Of a stretch of DNA of 8,407 nt, positions 5,162 to 8,407 are shown piece after piece. The DNA is from an uncultured Bacillus sp. GTDB taxonomy: Bacteria > Bacillota > Bacilli > Bacillales > Cytobacillaceae. Position numbers and translations under genes: made by a program. Position 1 is the first letter of the stretch; every line of letters starts with the position of its first letter. The notes under the pieces are model-generated. The model saw nothing but the letters and a program-made list of their open reading frames with translations, was not told the origin of the DNA and searched no databases. The stretch lies in assembly GCA_937894355.1 (NCBI GenBank), contig CALCRD010000208.1, positions 1 through 8,407 on the forward strand, read 5' to 3'.

Positions 5162-6768
5162 TTATACATAAAGTTGCAATAGGTAACACCAAGGAGGCCT
5201 TTATCGAATCATCCTTCGCTGATACTATAAATATTATTTCTAGTGATGACAATAACAAGGGGAAAACAATATTAATACAATCCCTCATGTATTGTTTAGG
5301 GAATAAGCCTACGTTTCCTTCTTCTTTTAATTATACGGAGTATTTTTACATTGTTGTTTTCTCTGTAGAGTTAAAGAGGTTTGTTTTATGCCGTAAAGAT
5401 GATACGTTTGTTATAAAAAGTGACAGCTCTTTGTTGGTATTTAGCAGTATTGCGGAATTAAAACGTTATTGGAACAAGAATATATTTGCTTTGCCGAGTA
5501 TTATAAAAAACAACGATATTAGAATTGTAGACCCTGAATTGTTTGTTCAAATATTTTTTGTTGGACAGGATAAAAAGGATACATCTAGGATAGCTAATCA
5601 AGGCTTTTATAACAAAGATGATTTCTATAATATGATCTACTCAATCATGAATTTAGGGAACCCAGGCATAGCTCCGGATGAAATAGAGACTATAAAGATG
5701 AGTATCCGTAATTTAAAGGATGAGCGATCTGTACTATTGCGTGGGCATAAAATCCTAAAATCTAAGAAGAAAACTGCAAATTATCTAAGTTCAATTAGTG
5801 ACAAGATTTCTTTTGAAGCAAAAGTTAAAAGAATCGAATACAATAAAGATCAAATCGCCGAATTCAGAGTGTTACGGAATTCGGCTATAAATCGAAAAGT
5901 AAAGTGTGAAATTACTTTAAAAGAACTTAATTCCTTAAATCGTTCAATCGATAGTGGGGAATTGAGATGCATGGACTGTGATTCCACTCATATTGGGTTT
6001 AGAGCAAAATCAAATTCCTCTTGTTCTTTTGATGTTTCTACTCCAGAAATACGAAAACAAATTATAGATTCCATTAATGAGAAAATTGCAGCCTATCAAG
6101 AAGACATTGACCGATTAACGCGCGAAATAAATCAAGCTCAAGAGAAGTTGCAAATATCATTGAAAAATGAAGATATTACTTTAGAGTCTATTGTTGCATA
6201 TAAGCATGATATTCTTGATGCATCAGAAGCTGAAAGGCGCATTATTGAAATTGACAACGAAATTCAGAGATTATCAGACAGAATTAGTACCAATGAATCA
6301 AGTGTTAGTTCCAAAGTAGAAAAGCAATGCGAATTACTTGAAAATATAATACGTATTATGAATAGCACATATAAAGGCATTGATTTTACTGGAAACCTTA
6401 AATTTACTAGTCTTTTTACTACGCGAGACAAAATATATTCTGGAAGTGAGGCAACTGTTTTCCATTTAGTGAAATTATATGCTTTGGCAAAAGTGTTACA
6501 GCATAATTATCCAATAGTTGTAGATTCCTTTCGCGCTGAAGATCTCTCTACTGGTAAAGAGAACACTGTGCTTGATCTTTTTTCATCTTTAGGAAATCAG
6601 GTCATTTTTACTACCACATTGAAAACGGAAGAATTAGGGAAATACAACGACAATGACGCCATTAACCATATTGATTTTACAAGCAATGCTCCAAGCAAAA
6701 TGTTAGATTCTAGTTATGTTGATGAATTTCTATGCTTAACTAGACAATTAGCAATAACTATAGAATAA
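5158..6768 (+). CDS. Mini Rad50/SMC-like ABC ATPase with CxxC hinge, 536 aa
   Basis: The TTG start at 5158 overlaps the upstream stop (TTGA) and follows AAGGATGGTG (5141-5150). The first internal Met comes after the P-loop, which confirms the TTG. P-loop: SDDNNKGKTIL, residues 29-39, with K36 and T37. Charged helices at about 180-262 and 297-400 form two coiled-coil arms. Between them lies C271-M-D-C274, with H278 and C289, placed like a Rad50 zinc hook. The signature-like YSGSEATVFHLVKL is at 427-440. Walker B YPIVVDSF (451-458) has D456 but Ser where ABC proteins usually have the catalytic Glu; E461 may substitute. A D-loop/switch region QVIFTTTLKTEE ends the core. At 536 aa it is much shorter than Rad50 or SMC. 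By context it probably senses or clamps DNA and controls the upstream nuclease. RecF/RecN-like repair is less likely. Confidence 0.78.
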   Translation: MIIHKVAIGNTKEAFIESSFADTINIISSDDNNKGKTILIQSLMYCLGNKPTFPSSFNYTEYFYIVVFSVELKRFVLCRKDDTFVIKSDSSLLVFSSIAELKRYWNKNIFALPSIIKNNDIRIVDPELFVQIFFVGQDKKDTSRIANQGFYNKDDFYNMIYSIMNLGNPGIAPDEIETIKMSIRNLKDERSVLLRGHKILKSKKKTANYLSSISDKISFEAKVKRIEYNKDQIAEFRVLRNSAINRKVKCEITLKELNSLNRSIDSGELRCMDCDSTHIGFRAKSNSSCSFDVSTPEIRKQIIDSINEKIAAYQEDIDRLTREINQAQEKLQISLKNEDITLESIVAYKHDILDASEAERRIIEIDNEIQRLSDRISTNESSVSSKVEKQCELLENIIRIMNSTYKGIDFTGNLKFTSLFTTRDKIYSGSEATVFHLVKLYALAKVLQHNYPIVVDSFRAEDLSTGKENTVLDLFSSLGNQVIFTTTLKTEELGKYNDNDAINHIDFTSNAPSKMLDSSYVDEFLCLTRQLAITIE

Positions 6769-6833
6769 TTCTTAATGAAGAGGGGCAAATTTCCGCATCT
6801 TATAAAACGTAATCCTTCTTTCGTCAGGCAAAA

Positions 6834-6845
6834 TAATACGTATTA
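6834..6845. promoter_or_regulatory. 12-bp perfect palindrome TAATACGTATTA
   Basis: This uninterrupted self-complementary 12-mer lies between the ATPase stop and the terminator. It could be a dimeric regulator site, but there is no promoter beside it, so function is uncertain. Confidence 0.3.
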
Positions 6846-6853
6846 GCAGTGCG

Positions 6854-6878
6854 AAAGCCTCCCTTCAGGGGGGTTTTT
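6854..6878 (+). terminator. Rho-independent terminator of the nuclease/ATPase cassette
   Basis: CCTCCC (6858-6863), loop TTCA, GGGGGG (6868-6873) forms a 6-bp stem with one U-G, extended by AAA/TTT pairing, and is followed by T5 at 6874-6878. It lies 86 nt after the ATPase stop. Confidence 0.88.
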
Positions 6879-6955
6879 AGGTTATTCGATATATTTATAG
6901 AAGGGGATGAATCATATTATGAAGCGATGAATACAGCAGCGGAGGGCATCCACAG

Positions 6956-6985
6956 TTAACGGGTTTTTTATGTTAATTTTATGAT
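6956..6985 (+). promoter_or_regulatory. Candidate promoter of the exported-protein gene
   Basis: TTAACG (6956-6961) and TATGAT (6980-6985) are spaced 18 nt. They match consensus at four and five of six bases. A start near 6992 would give a leader of about 35 nt. A TAGAAT overlapping at 6985-6990 is an alternative -10. Confidence 0.35.
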
Positions 6986-7026
6986 AGAATACATTAAATG
7001 GATGTATAAGTGGGAAGGTGGTTTGA

Positions 7027-7545
7027 ATGTTTAAAAATTACTTCATGCTTGTTTTAATCCTTCTAAGTTCATTTACTATTTTCTGTCAGGATGGAACATT
7101 AACAGCGATAGATATTACTGAAGGTGAATATGCCGGGTATCAAATGTTGAAAGGTTATGAAAATGAAGATCTGTACCGAGTTTACTTTAAAGATCATTCT
7201 AAAGATAACATTACATCATATCAAGTAATTCATGAAAACCTTAAAAAAGTTGATATGAATGAAGTTATCACTTTTGAATATAGGGGAGAAAGGCGGCAGA
7301 GTACTAGAAAACAATTATGTCAAATGTTTAACGAAGCATCTAAACTTCATACTTTTAAAACAGCATTAGACGATAGAGAATTTAGTCAAACTTGGTTTTC
7401 AGAAACATTTGGGGAAGTTTATCAAGATTGGTTTGATGATGGATTATATAGTGAAGAAGCTGGGCGGTTAGTGGAACAGTATTTTAGACAAGATGAACCT
7501 TTGAATGATAGATTTATGACTGAAGATATTATTATTGAATACTAA
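7027..7545 (+). CDS. Predicted exported protein of unknown function, 172 aa
   Basis: The ATG at 7027 follows GGAAGGTGG (7013-7021). Residues 2-19 form a signal-peptide-like segment: K3, then the hydrophobic core FMLVLILLSSFTIF, then C20. The residues before C20 (T-I-F) do not fit a lipobox well, and no clear Ala-x-Ala site follows, so export by type I signal peptidase or retention as a single-pass membrane protein are both possible. The mature part is acidic and aromatic. It contains YAGYQMLKGYENEDLYRVYF at 35-54, a basic patch RGERRQSTRKQL at 86-97, and a strongly acidic C-terminal half (TWFSETFGEVYQDWFDDG). There is no enzyme motif I recognise. It has its own promoter candidate and a terminator before it, so it is probably not part of the cassette. 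Confidence 0.7.
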   Translation: MFKNYFMLVLILLSSFTIFCQDGTLTAIDITEGEYAGYQMLKGYENEDLYRVYFKDHSKDNITSYQVIHENLKKVDMNEVITFEYRGERRQSTRKQLCQMFNEASKLHTFKTALDDREFSQTWFSETFGEVYQDWFDDGLYSEEAGRLVEQYFRQDEPLNDRFMTEDIIIEY

Positions 7546-7573
7546 TTCGGAACCTAAAAAGTGAGGTGTATTA

Positions 7574-7789
7574 ATGGATTTAAAACCATTAATGGAATTG
7601 TTTGAAACCCATCATAAGATCGCAACTATGACCACTCAAAATACGCCTATACAAAAAACAAAATTAGCATTCATGATACTTCAGGTTAAGCAAAACGAAT
7701 TGATTATTGAGGAATTAAAAAAGTTAAATGATCGATTAATGGAGAGTGATGAAAAAAATGAAATAACCAAAAATCAGGGGGTACTCTAA
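7574..7789 (+). CDS. Unknown 71-aa coiled-coil protein
   Basis: The ATG at 7574 is preceded by GTGAGGTG (7561-7568) with 5-nt spacing. It lies 28 nt after the exported-protein gene, so the two are likely cotranscribed up to the terminator at 7807-7842. The first half (MDLKPLMELFETHHKIATM) is mildly hydrophobic. Residues 29-62 form a charged helix (LQVKQNELIIEELKKLNDRL) typical of a coiled coil. There is no membrane segment or metal motif. I do not recognise the family. It could be a small oligomerising or adaptor protein. Confidence 0.62.
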   Translation: MDLKPLMELFETHHKIATMTTQNTPIQKTKLAFMILQVKQNELIIEELKKLNDRLMESDEKNEITKNQGVL

Positions 7790-7806
7790 CCACTAAACCA
7801 TTTTCT

Positions 7807-7842
7807 AAACGGCTTGTAGGGCATTTAAACAAGCCGTTTTTT
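7807..7842 (+). terminator. Rho-independent terminator
   Basis: AAACGGCTTG (7807-7816) and CAAGCCGTTT (7830-7839) pair perfectly over 10 bp with a 13-nt loop, and the T-run continues to 7842. It ends the 7027-7789 transcript 18 nt after the last stop. Confidence 0.9.
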
Positions 7843-8061
7843 GATGTCCGAAAGTGTTGGTTACAAAATACTTCAAACAAAACTATTTACTCATTTTACA
7901 CGCCCTAAAAAAGGGAAAATAGATTGTTGATATTTAACAGTGACAAGTTCTTTTGTATGCATCGGTTACTAGTTCCTAACCTTTGATAATATTTCTGAAA
8001 AAATGACCCTCTAAAACGCCCCACAACCGATTTAAATATTCGGCTAGGGTAAACCTACCCC
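7843..8061. other. Non-coding stretch with motifs shared with 1.1-1.8 kb
   Basis: No gene is supported here. CGCCCTAAAAAAGGGAAAA at 7901-7919 is a near copy of CACCCTAAAAAGGGAAAA at 1133-1150 and resembles 1725-1737. TAGG-GTAAA-CCTA at 8045-8057 resembles TAGG-GAAA-CCTA at 1293-1304, with the overlapping arms GGGTA (8047-8051) and TACCC (8056-8060). A 7-bp inverted pair ATCGGTT (7961-7967) and AACCGAT (8026-8032) is also present. Shared motifs in separate non-coding blocks suggest a common DNA-binding protein or a dispersed element feature. Confidence 0.45.
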
Positions 8062-8063
8062 CG

Positions 8064-8117
8064 AACAAAAAAGAAGCGCCTGACTGAGGATGACTTGGTC
8101 AGGCGCTTTAATTTTCT
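8064..8117. terminator. Bidirectional terminator
   Basis: AAGCGCCTGAC (8074-8084) and GTCAGGCGCTT (8098-8108) form a perfect 11-bp stem with a 13-nt loop. On the - strand it is followed by a T-rich tail (CTTCTTTTTTGTTCG), so it ends the convergent 87-aa gene. On the + strand the tail TTTAATTTTC is weaker but usable. Confidence 0.88.
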
Positions 8118-8379
8118 ATACTCCTTGGCTTATGTCCGGGCGGTTGATTAGTTCTTTTGGGTGAGTATTAATTAACCTCATCGCTTCATCTTTGGTGATT
8201 TTATCAATTCGGATCAGCATATCCATATTACCCAATTTATAAGGCGATCCCGGTTCCTCAGTTTCATCATAACCCATTAATCTATCCATCAAAACGTGAT
8301 TATTGTCAACTATCCATCCGCTATCTTTGTTGTAAATATAACAAACGCGATTATCCCCCTGTGTTAGGATAGTTGTCAT
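8116..8379 (-). CDS. Unknown 87-aa protein, - strand
   Basis: This is the only supported gene on the - strand. Its ATG (8377-8379) is preceded on that strand by CGGAG about 5 nt away. The 87-residue product starts MTTILTQGDNRVCYIYNKDS and looks like beta strands followed by a helical part (ITKDEAMRLINTHPKEL). There is no signal peptide, membrane span or metal motif. The stop is directly followed by a strong terminator in the same direction. I do not recognise the family. The codon pattern and the terminator make a real gene likely. Its promoter must lie near or beyond the window edge; a TATACT at 8394-8399 on the - strand is too close to the ribosome site to serve. Confidence 0.68.
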   Translation of the reverse strand: MTTILTQGDNRVCYIYNKDSGWIVDNNHVLMDRLMGYDETEEPGSPYKLGNMDMLIRIDKITKDEAMRLINTHPKELINRPDISQGV

Positions 8380-8407
8380 AGGGCTCCGAGTAAAGTATAG
8401 TTAGCAA

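Larger units (their letters stand above)
6769..7026. other. Intergenic stretch after the cassette
   Basis: It holds the palindrome at 6834-6845, a terminator at 6854-6878 and a promoter candidate at 6956-6985. Short ATG frames at 6907 (7 aa) and 6926 (10 aa) follow AAGGGG but are too short to call; they might be remains of a gene. Confidence 0.4.

Noticed and set aside
4918..5169. 83-aa ORF on the - strand
   Set aside because: Antisense shadow of the 3' end of the nuclease gene.
6907..6958. 7-aa and 10-aa ORFs after the cassette
   Set aside because: Too short, and without conserved features; noted only as possible remnants.
7068..7086. Lipoprotein signal peptide of the exported protein
   Set aside because: The residues before C20 are T-I-F, and Phe at -1 is not compatible with a normal lipobox.
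7961..8032. 7-bp inverted repeat ATCGGTT/AACCGAT as an att site or transposon end
   Set aside because: It is short and imperfect beyond 7 bp, with no transposase or integrase and no target duplication.
8391..8407. Promoter for the - strand gene (TATACT)
   Set aside because: Its transcription start would fall at or inside the ribosome binding site, leaving no usable leader.

Overview
The window is AT-rich DNA with strong purine-rich Shine-Dalgarno sites (AAGGAG, AAAGGGGTGG, AGGGGTGAG), alternative TTG starts, many small overlapping genes and U-tract hairpin terminators. This fits a low-GC Bacillota genome, probably Clostridia; that placement is an inference from style, not from a marker gene. 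Almost all genes are small, unrecognised accessory genes on the + strand, and there is a phage-type sigma-70 factor. The setting looks like a prophage, plasmid or integrative element rather than a housekeeping locus.

Layout. (1) Positions 1-390: a doubtful gene tail, then a non-coding stretch with three copies of GACAAACTGACA in both orientations and a 7-bp-armed palindrome, resembling an operator or origin. (2) 389-1064: a tightly overlapping trio encoding a 28-aa peptide, a 118-aa putative zinc-binding protein and a 78-aa protein. (3) 1065-1449: a 385-nt region, strongly A-rich on the + strand, dense in CTACA-like and AAGGT repeats. (4) 1450-2486: a 74-aa and a 219-aa unknown protein, separated by a tract with four 11-nt tandem AAGGT repeats. 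(5) 2487-2628: a structured leader whose hairpins could sequester the ribosome binding site of the next gene. (6) 2629-3929: a 282-aa sigma-70 family factor, a coupled 63-aa protein, tiny ORFs including an apparently frameshifted one, and a strong terminator.

(7) 3930-6878: a self-contained two-gene cassette with its own promoter and terminator. The first gene encodes a 343-aa protein whose N-terminus looks like a PD-(D/E)xK nuclease of the Cap4/DUF4297 type. The second starts at a TTG overlapping the first gene's stop and encodes a 536-aa miniature Rad50/SMC-like ATPase with a P-loop, a short coiled coil, a CxxC at the hinge, an ABC-signature-like SGSE and a DSF-type Walker B. A nuclease paired with an SMC-like ATPase is the core of Lamassu-type and ABC-three-component anti-phage or anti-plasmid systems. 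I infer that this is a compact, possibly undescribed member of that group, and it is the main finding.

(8) 6879-7842: a predicted exported 172-aa protein and a 71-aa coiled-coil protein, closed by a terminator. (9) 7843-8115: a non-coding stretch with motifs also present in the 1.1-1.8 kb region. (10) 8116-8379: an 87-aa unknown gene on the - strand that shares a bidirectional terminator.

The likely logic is an accessory mobile-element region. Small early-type genes and a sigma factor belong to the element, and the nuclease/ATPase cassette is inserted as cargo between terminators.
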